From: Henriciella sp. AS95
Lineage (GTDB): Bacteria; Pseudomonadota; Alphaproteobacteria; Caulobacterales; Hyphomonadaceae
DNA length: 64,000 nt
Direction of reading: 5' to 3'
NCBI RefSeq assembly: GCF_038900055.1
Contig: NZ_JBBMQM010000001.1
Location: 2,356,001 to 2,420,000, forward strand
Positions 1-10,914 of the stretch are shown piece by piece. Position numbers and translations under genes: made by a program. Under the pieces are notes generated by a model. It was given only the letters and a program-made list of their open reading frames with translations. It was not told where the DNA came from and made no database searches. The stretch's first letter is position 1. Every line of letters starts with the position of its first letter.

Positions 1-381
1 ACCGGTCAGCTTGATCTTCGCCGAGTTGATCGCGCCCCGCAGGATGCCGACATAGTCCAGGCCGCTATGCGAGAAGAACTTCTTGTCCTCCGCGGCAACA
101 AAAGCCTGAACGACATGATCTGGAATTGATTCGATCGGCACGAAGACCCGATGTTCTTCAGCGAATTCGGCGATGAGTGTGCCGTCACCGGCATGGACGC
201 GGGACGTGATCGGTGGCTCGTAGGATGCCAGTCGCTGGTGCGATGGCAGGTCACGGGCTAGCGACGCCACCCACAGAAACAACGCTATAAAACAGAGCGC
301 TACCAGGATAAAAATCCCGATCGCCACACGCCGTGCAAGCTTCCAGGTCAGAAACCGCTTCTTCGCTGTCTCGTCAGTCAT
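1..381 (-). CDS. mrcA: Penicillin-binding protein 1A, N-terminal part (cut by window edge)
   Basis: This is the first 127 residues of a class A penicillin-binding protein, which polymerises and crosslinks peptidoglycan in the periplasm. A short basic cytoplasmic tail (residues 1-20) is followed by one membrane anchor (about 20-42). The start of the glycosyltransferase family 51 domain follows, with its signature EDKKFFSHSGLD at about 98-109; the Glu is the expected catalytic base. The transpeptidase domain lies outside the window. The ATG at 381 comes 100 bases after the amiC stop on the same strand, so the two cell-wall genes are probably cotranscribed. Family assignment is firm; 1A rather than another class A type is inferred from the short N-terminus and the amiC neighbour. 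Confidence 0.9.
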   Translation of the reverse strand, partial: MTDETAKKRFLTWKLARRVAIGIFILVALCFIALFLWVASLARDLPSHQRLASYEPPITSRVHAGDGTLIAEFAEEHRVFVPIESIPDHVVQAFVAAEDKKFFSHSGLDYVGILRGAINSAKIKLTG

Positions 382-480
382 TTGAATTCCAGTCTGCGCT
401 AAACCCTGCTGAATGCGCTATGTCGCAACACAGTCTGGCCAGACTAAGGCGCTCGCCTGTCAGGTGAAAGCCAAAATGGC

Positions 481-1671
481 CTAATTTGCTGCATAGAGCA
501 GATCACGCTGTTCAAAATAGGTATCGATGGCAGAGGCGATTGCAGCGGCTGATTTGCGCTGTCCGGATTCGGAACCAAGTCGAGCCACATCGCTGCGATT
601 GGTCAGAAATCCAACTTCCACCAGAACCGCAGGAACGTCCGGCGCCAGCAGAACGAAAAAGTTTTCTCTACGGTGACTATTGCGAACGACCGGACCTGCC
701 TTCGCGAGTTCTGGAATGAGCATCTCCGCAAAAACCGAAGAGTTTGATTTGGTTTCGCGTCGGATCAGATCAGCAAGGATGCCAGAAACTTCGACAGTGG
801 TTCCGTCTTCAATCGGCAGATCCCATCCATTCGTCTTGGCGGTTCCATCAATTCGCCGCTCTCCACGTGATGACAGGGTGTAGACCGTAGCGCCCGAGAC
901 CGCCGAATTACCGGCTGCGTCCGCATGCACAGAGATAAATAGGTCGGCGCCCCAATTTCTGGCTTTGGAAACACGCACCTCGTGATCGACATACACATCA
1001 GTCTCGCGTGTCATATACACTTCATACCGAGCGTTACGCTCAAGCAATTCCTTTAATTTCAGGGATGTGGAAAGAACGATATTCTTCTCACGCTTCTGAT
1101 TGTGACTGGACGCGCCGGGATCTTTGCCCCCGTGTCCAGGGTCAATAACGATGACGTATTTGTCGGGGCGCGAAGCGCCGATCGCTGGCTCAGGTGCACG
1201 CCTCGCCAATGACGCCATTTGCGCTCTGTAAGTTTGTTTTGCACCGGCCTGTGCGGTAACCGCCCGCTCAAATCGGACGGGCGCAACCCGCACCAGGTCA
1301 ATGACAAGGCGGTAGTTGCGTTCAAGCGTTGTTGGAGACAGATTCAACGTCCGCGACACCATCATTGGTGTCATCAGACTGAACACCACCTCGTCATCTC
1401 TAATTTCATAAGACTCAACCGCTCCCCCAGGCGGCGGCGTCGCTGCATTTGACAGCACGACAGATCCCGGAAGCAATACCTCAACCTGAGCGACACCGCC
1501 TGGTTGAGCCAGAAAGGAGCCATGCTCAATAGGTTCTGAGGTCGTGAGTGTGATTCGCGTGTGCTCGGTGTCCCCTGAAACCTGTATCGCGCTTATCTCT
1601 CCGGCATGGGCGCTCATCACGACAAGCGCGGCAAACAAAGCTGAGACAAGATATCGAATTCCGGGAATCAC
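481..1671 (-). CDS. amiC: N-acetylmuramoyl-L-alanine amidase, AmiC type
   Basis: A 396-residue exported zinc amidase that cleaves the bond between N-acetylmuramic acid and the stem peptide, used in daughter-cell separation and wall turnover. A signal peptide (1-23, ending AHA) is followed by an AMIN domain (about 27-125) for envelope targeting, a linker, and an Amidase_3 domain from about 172. Visible zinc ligands are His180 in DPGHGG, Glu195 in KREKN, and the His of SVHADA. The late EVGFLTN motif contains the expected catalytic Glu. The start is GTG at 1671, with a weak AAGG about 8 bases upstream. Gene order amiC-mrcA is common in alphaproteobacteria. Confidence 0.93.
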   Translation of the reverse strand: MIPGIRYLVSALFAALVVMSAHAGEISAIQVSGDTEHTRITLTTSEPIEHGSFLAQPGGVAQVEVLLPGSVVLSNAATPPPGGAVESYEIRDDEVVFSLMTPMMVSRTLNLSPTTLERNYRLVIDLVRVAPVRFERAVTAQAGAKQTYRAQMASLARRAPEPAIGASRPDKYVIVIDPGHGGKDPGASSHNQKREKNIVLSTSLKLKELLERNARYEVYMTRETDVYVDHEVRVSKARNWGADLFISVHADAAGNSAVSGATVYTLSSRGERRIDGTAKTNGWDLPIEDGTTVEVSGILADLIRRETKSNSSVFAEMLIPELAKAGPVVRNSHRRENFFVLLAPDVPAVLVEVGFLTNRSDVARLGSESGQRKSAAAIASAIDTYFEQRDLLYAAN

Positions 1672-2071
1672 TTACACACCTTAATCCATTCGCTCACCCA
1701 TTTCAGCGTGATGCCACATTGATGATTAATCCGACATTTACCGATCACTCGGCGACTGTGTTTTTTCTTTTTTATGACATTTTCTTCTTTTCATCTGTGT
1801 CGGCTTTGGGCATGTTCATGCCAACCCGGATATTCGGGCGAACAAAATCCCCGACAGGCGCGTGATCGAGCTTAGTCCCTCGCAGGCTGCCAGGTTGGAA
1901 ACGGATACCAAACAATGGCTCTCGGACCCATACAATCAGCATTCAGAGTAGCGCCTTTCGGCGCGCGATGCCTTGTGTCCTCGAGCACCCTGAAAAACAT
2001 TCCTGGCGTTTGCCGCACATCCATCCTCTACGGGAGGTGGAACGCGCCGCCAGTTCACAAGGCGATTACAT
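1672..2071. other. Intergenic region carrying the rne leader
   Basis: About 400 bases lie between the divergent amiC and rne starts. No convincing protein gene was found. It contains a pyrimidine-rich run at about 1760-1795 and a perfect small hairpin at 1951-1964 (GCGCC, loop TTTC, GGCGC) about 110 bases before rne. A long 5' leader would fit the leader-mediated autoregulation known for E. coli rne, but no conserved rne leader structure was recognised. The rne ribosome binding site is weak (AAGG about 10 bases before the ATG). Confidence 0.5.
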
Positions 2072-4597
2072 ATGAGCAAATTGATGCTGATCGATGCCGT
2101 TCACCCGGAAGAGACCCGGGTAGCGCTCGTTTCGAACGGCCGGGTTGACGACTTCGATTTTGAGACAACCGGCAAGGAACAACTCCGCGGCAATATTTAC
2201 CTGGCTAAAGTTACCCGCGTAGAGCCCTCCCTGCAGGCCTGTTTCGTAGAATACGGTGGAAACCGTCACGGCTTCCTCGCTTTTAGCGAAATCCATCCTG
2301 ACTATTACCAACTTCCGCAGGAAGACCGCGAGGCCCTTCTCGCCGATGCGGCTCGGGCGGCGGCTGAAGCCGCTGATGATGATCTTGAGGCGGACGATCC
2401 GGACGATGATGACGACAATAAGAAGTCGCTCATGGACGCCGACGATGACGACGCGGAGGGATCCGAAGACGCCGATGACGATAATAATGATAGCGAAGAT
2501 GCTGCGCCGAAGCGAAAGCCGCGCACAAATCTGAAGCGATACAAGATTCAGGAAGTTATCCGCCGCCGGCAGGTCATGCTGGTTCAGGTGGTCAAGGAAG
2601 AGCGCGGCAACAAAGGCGCAGCGCTGACGACCTTCCTGTCCCTCGCCGGTCGCTACAGCGTTTTGATGCCGAACACGCCGCGTGGCGGAGGTATCTCACG
2701 CAAGATTTCGAATGGCGCGGACCGTAAGCGTCTAAAGGACATCATGAGCAGCCTGGATGTGCCAACCGGCATGGGCCTCATCGTGCGTACAGCGGGCGCG
2801 AAACGCACGAAAACTGATATCCGCCGCGACTATGAGTATCTCCAGAAGCTCTGGGACAATATACGCTCAAAAACGCTTGAATCGATCGCACCTTGCCTGA
2901 TCCACGAGGAAGGTGGACTGGTGCACCGAGCCATGCGGGACATGTTCGACAAGGACATCGAAGAAGTCGTCATCCACGGACAACACGCCTATCGCGAGGC
3001 GAAAGACCTCTCGAAGATGATCATGCCCACACAGGCGCGGAAGGTGAAACAGTGGAAGTCCACGTCGCCACTCTTTGTTTCCGAAGGCGTAGAAGAGCAG
3101 CTGGATTCAATTTTCTCGCCCACTGTTCAGATGAAGTCGGGCGGCTATCTCGTTATCAACCAGACCGAAGCGCTCGTCGCGATCGACGTTAACTCCGGCA
3201 AATCGACCCGCGAACGTAATATCGAACAGACAGCGCTACGAACCAATCTGGAAGCGGCCGAGGAAGCCTGCCGCCAGATGCGACTGCGCGATCTCGCTGG
3301 CCTTGTTGTTATCGACTTCATCGACATGGAGGAGAACAAGAACAACCGGGCCGTAGAGAAGAAGCTGAAAGAGTGTCTCAAGATAGATCGCGCTCGCGTG
3401 CAGATGGGCAAAATCTCGCAATTTGGCCTGATGGAAATTTCACGTCAGCGTCGACGCGCGGGTGTGCTTCAGGCAACGTCTGATCCATGTGATGCCTGCA
3501 AGGGCACCGGACGCAGACGTTCGGTGCCCTCGGCGGCTCTTCAATTGCTCCGGGCGCTCGAAGCGCGCGCGGCGAGCGGCGGCCTCGCTTCCATCACGGT
3601 TCACGCCCCAACCGATGTTGCTCTCTACCTGCTGAACAGCAAGCGAGAGGCCGTTACAGACATCGAAGATACAGCCGGATTTGCCATTTCCGTGCGCTCT
3701 TCGGACGAGCTCCTCCCTGGCGATTTCAAGATCGATGCGGAGAAAGATCCGAACCAGAAGTCTCGTCGCAAGTCGAAGAACGCTGAGCGAGCCAAGCACA
3801 TCGTTGGCGATGAAGATGATGACAAGCTTCCGAATGACACGGATGACGAAGAAGAAGATGTCGCTGCAGAGAGTGCCGACGACGGCGATAATGAAGACAC
3901 ATCGCCTCAATCCAGTGACAGTGGTTCGTCAAAAAAACGGCGCCGTCGTGGTCGCCGCGGTGGGCGTCGTCGGCGTCGGGAAACCAAGCCGATCGTTCCT
4001 GCAGATGGCGGCGCTCTGTTAGATGGTCTGGCCGTTAGCGCGCCTGCTATGCTGGATGATGAGCCCCCTGCCCTTCCCGATCCAGATCAGATGAACCAGT
4101 CGACCGCGTCACAGCCGCAACTGGCCAAGACGGTCGCGCTGGAGGCTGAAAAGGCAGACGATCCAAACACGACGACAAATGGCGACGGTCAGACGGAACC
4201 CAAGTCGGAAGCACCGAAAAAGCGCCGTCCGCGCCGCCGTCGCTCAAGCAACAAGGCCGAAGCGAAAACGCCGGATACAAATACCAAATCCGAAACTTCG
4301 CAGGATGCACCAGCGCCGGCGCCTTCTGAACCGGAAGAGACGCCTGCGAAAGCGCCGTCCAAGTCCAGCACTGGCCCAAAACCGGCGGAAGACAGCGTGG
4401 TTGAAGCTCCAAAAGACGACGAAAAGTCACCCGATCCTGCTGAGTCTGCACCTGAAGAGTCGCAAAAGCCGCCAATGACCGCACAGGTCTATGAAGCCGA
4501 CAAACCTGTTGCTAGCGAACCTGTGCTCACAACCGGCGACGGTGAAAAGAAAGAAAGCCAGCCAAAGAAACGCGGTTGGTGGTCTCGCGGTCGATAG
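2072..4597 (+). CDS. rne: Ribonuclease E
   Basis: An 841-residue endoribonuclease, the core of the RNA degradosome and of rRNA and mRNA processing. The S1 RNA-binding domain begins near residue 38 and is interrupted by a very acidic insertion (about 95-150, many Asp runs), then resumes with a KRYKIQEV segment. The catalytic RNase E/G domain carries AIDVNSGK; its Asp near 371 is a catalytic magnesium ligand. The zinc-link motif CDACKGTG is near 470. The C-terminal half (about 560-841) is low complexity, with acidic stretches and two Arg-rich patches (about 620-640 and 710-720), probably disordered and RNA-binding. It ends in KKRGWWSRGR; a GWW motif at this place binds PNPase in Caulobacter. 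Monocistronic, converging on the dehydrogenase gene. Confidence 0.95.
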   Translation: MSKLMLIDAVHPEETRVALVSNGRVDDFDFETTGKEQLRGNIYLAKVTRVEPSLQACFVEYGGNRHGFLAFSEIHPDYYQLPQEDREALLADAARAAAEAADDDLEADDPDDDDDNKKSLMDADDDDAEGSEDADDDNNDSEDAAPKRKPRTNLKRYKIQEVIRRRQVMLVQVVKEERGNKGAALTTFLSLAGRYSVLMPNTPRGGGISRKISNGADRKRLKDIMSSLDVPTGMGLIVRTAGAKRTKTDIRRDYEYLQKLWDNIRSKTLESIAPCLIHEEGGLVHRAMRDMFDKDIEEVVIHGQHAYREAKDLSKMIMPTQARKVKQWKSTSPLFVSEGVEEQLDSIFSPTVQMKSGGYLVINQTEALVAIDVNSGKSTRERNIEQTALRTNLEAAEEACRQMRLRDLAGLVVIDFIDMEENKNNRAVEKKLKECLKIDRARVQMGKISQFGLMEISRQRRRAGVLQATSDPCDACKGTGRRRSVPSAALQLLRALEARAASGGLASITVHAPTDVALYLLNSKREAVTDIEDTAGFAISVRSSDELLPGDFKIDAEKDPNQKSRRKSKNAERAKHIVGDEDDDKLPNDTDDEEEDVAAESADDGDNEDTSPQSSDSGSSKKRRRRGRRGGRRRRRETKPIVPADGGALLDGLAVSAPAMLDDEPPALPDPDQMNQSTASQPQLAKTVALEAEKADDPNTTTNGDGQTEPKSEAPKKRRPRRRRSSNKAEAKTPDTNTKSETSQDAPAPAPSEPEETPAKAPSKSSTGPKPAEDSVVEAPKDDEKSPDPAESAPEESQKPPMTAQVYEADKPVASEPVLTTGDGEKKESQPKKRGWWSRGR

Positions 4598-4618
4598 CTG
4601 GAACTGACCTATGAAGAA

Positions 4619-5665
4619 CTAAGTCGGCTTGGCCGCGGCGATACGGTCGCGTGCCATCCGGTCGGCCACCAGATGCGTTGGCTCATCACCTGCGAGCGCC
4701 TCGTCGAGGACGCGACCTAGCGTGTCGATGAGTGTGTCGAGTTTGCCGATGACCCATTCGCGGGAGTACTCGCCAGAAATCTCTGCGGCGACATTGATGA
4801 TCCCGCCCCCGTTAATGACATAGTCGGGCGCGTACAGAATGCCTCGTTCCTTGACGGCGTATCCCATCTCAGGCGTCGCAAGCTGATTGTTAGCCCCGCC
4901 AGCGATCACTTTCGTTTTCAAACGCGGAAGCGTCTCCGAATTTATGATTGCCCCAAGCGCGTTAGGCGAAAAGATATCCGCCTCGACGTCGTAAATATCC
5001 GCGGGCGCAACGATTTCAGCGCCGGTGCGCGAACGCACTGCTTCCAGTTCAGCCTGGTCGATATCGGCGATGATCAGCTTTGCGCCCTCCTCGGCGAGAT
5101 GATCGCACAGATAGCCACCAACGGACCCAACGCCCTGAACCGCAATTCTGCGATCTTTCAGCTCGTCTGAACCAAACGCTCGGGCCGCGCATGCCTTGAT
5201 GCCGCGGTAAATGCCAAGTGCAGTCGTCGGCGAGGGATCACCGCTAGCGGCGGCCCCGGTATCGAGGCCCGCGACGTATTGGGTCTGGCTGGCGACAATG
5301 CCGATATCACTGGTATCGATCCCGACATCTTCGGCCGTGTAGTATGCGCCGTTCAGCGTCTCGATCGCGCGGCCAAAAGCTTCGAAAAGCGCCTTCGACT
5401 TATCAGTTTTTGAATTGCCCCAGATAACAGCTTTGCCGCCCCCCAATGGCAGGTCGGCCATCGCATTCTTGAAGCTCATTCCCTGTGACAGGCGAAGCGC
5501 GTCGCGTAGCGCTTGTTCGCCGGTTTCGTAATTCCACATGCGGCACCCACCGGCGGCAGGTCCTCTCGCTGTCGAATGAATGGCAATGATAGCTCTAAGG
5601 CCGGAAGCCTCATCTTCGAAAAAATGGACGCCTTCGTGGTGATCGTAAGAAGGATGGTCGAACAT
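4619..5665 (-). CDS. Leucine/phenylalanine/valine dehydrogenase family enzyme
   Basis: A 348-residue NAD-dependent amino acid dehydrogenase that deaminates a branched-chain or aromatic amino acid to the 2-oxo acid plus ammonia. The N-terminal substrate domain has GPAAGGCRMW and PLGGGKAVIWGN, with the catalytic Lys in GGGK. The Rossmann domain has VQGVGSVGGYL for NAD. GGANNQL and YVINGGGIINV near the C-terminus are family signatures. The ATG at 5665 was chosen because GGAG lies 6 bases upstream; a longer frame to 5719 adds 18 residues without a good site. Substrate choice among Leu, Val and Phe cannot be read from the sequence. Confidence 0.9.
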   Translation of the reverse strand: MFDHPSYDHHEGVHFFEDEASGLRAIIAIHSTARGPAAGGCRMWNYETGEQALRDALRLSQGMSFKNAMADLPLGGGKAVIWGNSKTDKSKALFEAFGRAIETLNGAYYTAEDVGIDTSDIGIVASQTQYVAGLDTGAAASGDPSPTTALGIYRGIKACAARAFGSDELKDRRIAVQGVGSVGGYLCDHLAEEGAKLIIADIDQAELEAVRSRTGAEIVAPADIYDVEADIFSPNALGAIINSETLPRLKTKVIAGGANNQLATPEMGYAVKERGILYAPDYVINGGGIINVAAEISGEYSREWVIGKLDTLIDTLGRVLDEALAGDEPTHLVADRMARDRIAAAKPT

Positions 5666-5728
5666 GGAGCACTCCGCTTGGTCTTGGCTGCGCCATAACG
5701 TGCCTGCCGGTACGGTCAACCCGCATCT

Positions 5729-6712
5729 TCATCGTAGGGGCACATCAGACACGCCCGAAGGCAGCACCGCAGAATGATCGTGCAGAAATGCGAGAATATC
5801 CGCAAAAACGACCTCTGATTGCAGGTCTCTGAGCAACATATGGTATCCAGCGGGATAATAAGCTGTACGCACATGTGCCGGCAATGTGCCGGCCGTTCGC
5901 TTCATGGCCGATTGGGGGATTACGATGTCCTTGCCGCCATAGGTCAATAAGACCGGGACGGATGGGGATAGATTCGGCGCTGCTTTGTGCGCCGCCTCCA
6001 TAAGCGAGACCACTCCATAGACCTGATCAATGCGATTGTCCTTTAGCGTCAAAGGATCAAACCACATCTCGCGAAGCATCTCGATATTATCCGACGGCTC
6101 AATCTTCACGCCTTTCGGTGGCCGCACCACCCAGCCGGGGCGCACATGCGCCGAAAGCCACAGGCTGCTACGATAAAGCCAGTTAAGCGCACCCCAGCCG
6201 CGAACGCCGGGGCCCGAAAGGATCAGTCGATCAACCCCTTCTGGAGGGTTATCAGAGCCAAACACCGTCATTGCGACAGCGCCGCCCATGGATATGCCCA
6301 CCACCCCAATCGGCGTATTGGGATGCCGCTGCTTCGCCACTTCAATTGCGGTCCGCAGGTCCTGCTGCATCAGCGCCTGATCTGGCCACAAACCACGGTT
6401 CTCTGAACGCCCAAATCCACGCTGGTCGTAAGCGTACGTTGTGACGCCGCGCTCAGCGAGCCATGGCGCCAACATGTGAAACGCATTGGCGTAATCATTC
6501 ATGCCGTGAAGTCCGACAATGATATAGTCCGGGTCGGCGTCCGCCGCACTCCACACTGTGAGACCGAGTTCAGCCCCATCGAAGCTGACGAACCGGTCTG
6601 TAGCCGGATAGAATTGCGGATCAGTTTGAGTTGTCATATTTGAGGGCGTCTGAATCTGGGGCGTTGCGCAGGCTGCGAGCGCTAGAAGAATGAAGGCGAA
6701 TAGCGATCTCAT
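5729..6712 (-). CDS. Alpha/beta hydrolase lipoprotein, monoacylglycerol lipase-like
   Basis: A 327-residue serine hydrolase with a lipoprotein signal (lipobox LAAC, Cys15), so probably membrane-anchored and facing the periplasm. The alpha/beta hydrolase fold shows GISMGG (nucleophile Ser), GGKDIVIP (acid Asp) and YHMLL (His), matching the Hydrolase_4 / lysophospholipase group. YDQRGFGRSE is the usual strand 4 region. The ATG overlaps the stop of the upstream UDG-family gene by one base (TAATG), so the two are probably translationally coupled although no functional link is obvious. The natural substrate is unknown; a glycerolipid or fatty ester is likely. Confidence 0.82.
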   Translation of the reverse strand: MRSLFAFILLALAACATPQIQTPSNMTTQTDPQFYPATDRFVSFDGAELGLTVWSAADADPDYIIVGLHGMNDYANAFHMLAPWLAERGVTTYAYDQRGFGRSENRGLWPDQALMQQDLRTAIEVAKQRHPNTPIGVVGISMGGAVAMTVFGSDNPPEGVDRLILSGPGVRGWGALNWLYRSSLWLSAHVRPGWVVRPPKGVKIEPSDNIEMLREMWFDPLTLKDNRIDQVYGVVSLMEAAHKAAPNLSPSVPVLLTYGGKDIVIPQSAMKRTAGTLPAHVRTAYYPAGYHMLLRDLQSEVVFADILAFLHDHSAVLPSGVSDVPLR

Positions 6713-7302
6713 TACAGTAGAGTTCTGATACGCCTGCGAAGTTCCGGCAAGACTTCACTTTCGAACCAGGGATTGCGTTTTAGCCAGCCATTGTTTCGCC
6801 AACTTGGGTGCGGCGTCGGCAACACCCCACTCTGAAGGTGCGTCCGCCAGTTTTTCACCGTTTCCGTCAGAGTCTTTTCGGCGGCGGGTCCCAGGTGCCA
6901 ACGCTGCGCATAGCCTCCAATCGCCAAAACCAATTTCAAATTTGGAAGCCGTTCGAGCAATGCCGGGCGCCATGTGGGGGCGCACACTCGCATCGGCGGC
7001 AAGTCACCGCCATTTTTGTCATAACCGGGAAAACAGAAGCCCATCGGGACGATCGATATGCGCGTCTCGTCATAAAACTCCTCGTCACTCACATCCATCC
7101 ACTCACGCAGTCTGACGCCGGAGGGGTCAGCGAAAGGTTTGGACTTCACGTCCGCCAGGTTGCCGGGTGCCTGGCTGGCGACCAGAATTCGCGCATTTTG
7201 ATGAGCCCGAAGGATCGGGTTGGGCGCCCGTTGCATGTCGTCCTTGCAAAGGGTGCAAGCGCGGACCTTGTCGAGAAACGGTTGAAGTTCACATGTCACC
7301 AA
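6712..7302 (-). CDS. Uracil-DNA glycosylase superfamily protein
   Basis: A 196-residue protein of the UDG fold (COG1573-like, stand-alone). Visible are an N-terminal CTLC pair, the motif-I-like region ASQAPGNLAD, GFCFPGYDKNGG with a third Cys, CAPTWRP with a fourth Cys, and the motif-II-like HPSWRNN. The Cys pattern suggests an iron-sulfur cluster as in family 4 and 5 enzymes. Uracil excision is not assured: motif I departs from the classical forms. The start is ambiguous, with consecutive TTG (7302) and GTG (7299) codons and only a weak ribosome binding site. Its stop overlaps the start of the lipoprotein hydrolase gene. Confidence 0.75.
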   Translation of the reverse strand: MVTCELQPFLDKVRACTLCKDDMQRAPNPILRAHQNARILVASQAPGNLADVKSKPFADPSGVRLREWMDVSDEEFYDETRISIVPMGFCFPGYDKNGGDLPPMRVCAPTWRPALLERLPNLKLVLAIGGYAQRWHLGPAAEKTLTETVKNWRTHLQSGVLPTPHPSWRNNGWLKRNPWFESEVLPELRRRIRTLL

Positions 7303-7344
7303 AGCAACTTGATGACACCCGGCTCCAATTCAAGGATATTAGAC

Positions 7345-8253
7345 ATGAGTGACGACAGCATTGATCTGGTCATCGAGAGTCGGCGGAGGGACCTCGGAGA
7401 TGGATTTCATGTTCGTCGCATTCTGCCGTATCACAAGCGGCGGATGGTCGGCCCATTCATTTTCTTCGACCACTTCGGTCCCGCTCAATTTGCGCCGGGC
7501 GAGGGAATGGATGTTCGCCCTCATCCCCATATCGGCCTTGCCACCGTCACCTACCTCTTCGATGGGGCTATTGCCCACAAGGATACGGTCGGATCCGACA
7601 TCATTATCCGCCCCGGCGCGGTCAACTGGATGGTGGCCGGTAATGGCATCGTGCACTCTGAACGTACTCCGCCTGAGGAACGCGCAGCCGGGATGACGAT
7701 TCACGGTATCCAGACTTGGGTTGCACTCCCGAAGGACTATGAAACTTGCGATCCGTCATTCACTCACCACCCGTCAGAATCGTTACCAGTCTTCGAACTT
7801 GGCGGCGCAACAGCAAGGCTTCTCGCTGGCGAAGCCTGGGGGCATCGTTCTCCCGTCGAGTTCCCATGGGGCATCTGGTACCTCGCAGTGGATGCCGCGG
7901 CGGTTGCCCGCTTTGATATTCCAGCAGACGCCGCTGAAGAGCGTGCGATTTATGTCGCTTCCGGCGCAGCGACCATATCCGGGCGCAACTTCTCTGAAGG
8001 CAATATGGCAGTGCTGAGGCCCGATTGTCCGGTAAATGTCGAAATGCGGCCGAACACCAAAATACTTCTGGCTGGCGGACAGAAGATGGATGGGACGCGC
8101 AAGATGGACTGGAACCTCGTCGCATCCGATGCTGCACTCATCGATGAAGCTCGGGAAGGATGGCGCGCTTCGGCGAAAGGCGGCTGGACTGGTACGCGGT
8201 TTTCACTCCCAGACGGCGAAGATGAATACATCCCACTTCCCGAAGACCGGTAG
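7345..8253 (+). CDS. Pirin family protein
   Basis: A 302-residue bicupin of the pirin family, iron-binding proteins variously linked to quercetin dioxygenase activity and redox sensing. The N-terminal cupin has HPHIGLATVTYLF and GIVHSE; these supply the three His and one Glu that hold the metal in characterised pirins, so the site looks intact. The C-terminal cupin begins near residue 190. The ATG at 7345 has AAGGA about 8 bases upstream; the frame is open further upstream but runs antisense through the UDG-family gene, so the longer reading was rejected. Role in this organism unknown. Confidence 0.88.
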   Translation: MSDDSIDLVIESRRRDLGDGFHVRRILPYHKRRMVGPFIFFDHFGPAQFAPGEGMDVRPHPHIGLATVTYLFDGAIAHKDTVGSDIIIRPGAVNWMVAGNGIVHSERTPPEERAAGMTIHGIQTWVALPKDYETCDPSFTHHPSESLPVFELGGATARLLAGEAWGHRSPVEFPWGIWYLAVDAAAVARFDIPADAAEERAIYVASGAATISGRNFSEGNMAVLRPDCPVNVEMRPNTKILLAGGQKMDGTRKMDWNLVASDAALIDEAREGWRASAKGGWTGTRFSLPDGEDEYIPLPEDR

Positions 8254-8340
8254 CCTTCCATTCGCTGCAAAACCCGTTGCTTGTGGGCAATGATTGCCTA
8301 TGCAACAAAGTGAGCAAATAGACATCTATGGAGACGATTC

Positions 8341-10128
<1,788 letters not shown>

Positions 10129-10131
10129 ACA

Positions 10132-10914
10132 TTGCTTTCCTACCAACATGGATTTCACGCCGGAAACAGGGCTGATGTGTTCAAGCACTCGGTCCTGTTT
10201 TCAGTCCTGCAGATTGCGGCTCGGTCGCAGGAGAAATGGCTATACCTCGAAACCCATGCCGCGACCGGGACGTACGACCTGACTGGAAAGCAGTCGCTAA
10301 AGACGAATGAGGCCGCGCAAGGCGTGCTTCCGATGCTGGACCACGAAGCCCCCTGCCCCGAGATGGTGGACTGGTTGGCATTCGTACAATCTCGCGGACC
10401 AGAAGCATATCCTGGTTCACCGGCAATCGCTCAGCACTGTTTCAGACCGCAGGATCGGATGATCTTCTTTGAACGCCACCCTGCAGAATACAAGAAATTG
10501 CAGGCCGCATTGGCCAGCGATAATCGCACACGAGCGCTCGAAGAAGATGGCTATCAAGGCGCTTTGACCTTGCAGCCGCGCCGCGGCGAAAACATGCTGG
10601 TCTTTCTGGATCCGAGCTATGAGACTGAACGAGATATGGACGCGCTGGGCAATTGGCTCCCACGCGCCATGAAACGCTGGCCGAAGGCGACGTTTCTCGT
10701 CTGGCTACCCCTGTTTCGTGATGAGAGGGAACTTGAGTTCGGCCAGTATGTAGCCAGCCTGGACTACGGATTTGTCGCTGGTACGCGCTGGACAGAATTC
10801 TCGACCAAGGAATCAGCTCTGGAGGGTTCAGCCATCATCGGCTTGAGAACAACCCCGGCCATGGCTCGCCCGGCCTATCAGATCGGTGAAGCGCTCGAAG
10901 CGCTCTGGGCCTGA
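10132..10914 (+). CDS. rlmJ: 23S rRNA (adenine(2030)-N6)-methyltransferase RlmJ
   Basis: A 260-residue SAM-dependent methyltransferase that modifies A2030 of 23S rRNA. The N-terminus MLSYQHGFHAGNRADVFKH matches the RlmJ signature closely, which fixes the start at a TTG codon (10132), 3 bases after the M28 peptidase stop. YLETHAATGTYDL is the SAM-binding region and YPGSP is conserved. The catalytic motif reads DPSYE where E. coli RlmJ has DPPYE; the catalytic Asp is kept but the second Pro is Ser. The stop directly abuts the converging histidine kinase gene. Probably cotranscribed with the peptidase. Confidence 0.9.
   Translation: MLSYQHGFHAGNRADVFKHSVLFSVLQIAARSQEKWLYLETHAATGTYDLTGKQSLKTNEAAQGVLPMLDHEAPCPEMVDWLAFVQSRGPEAYPGSPAIAQHCFRPQDRMIFFERHPAEYKKLQAALASDNRTRALEEDGYQGALTLQPRRGENMLVFLDPSYETERDMDALGNWLPRAMKRWPKATFLVWLPLFRDERELEFGQYVASLDYGFVAGTRWTEFSTKESALEGSAIIGLRTTPAMARPAYQIGEALEALWA

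Noticed and set aside
1915-2148. Small open frame across the rne leader and start
   Set aside because: It overlaps the rne start in another frame, has no good ribosome binding site and no recognisable product.
6808-7344. N-terminal extension of the pirin gene
   Set aside because: The open frame runs antisense through the UDG-family gene; the pirin family core begins right after the ATG at 7345, which has its own AAGGA.
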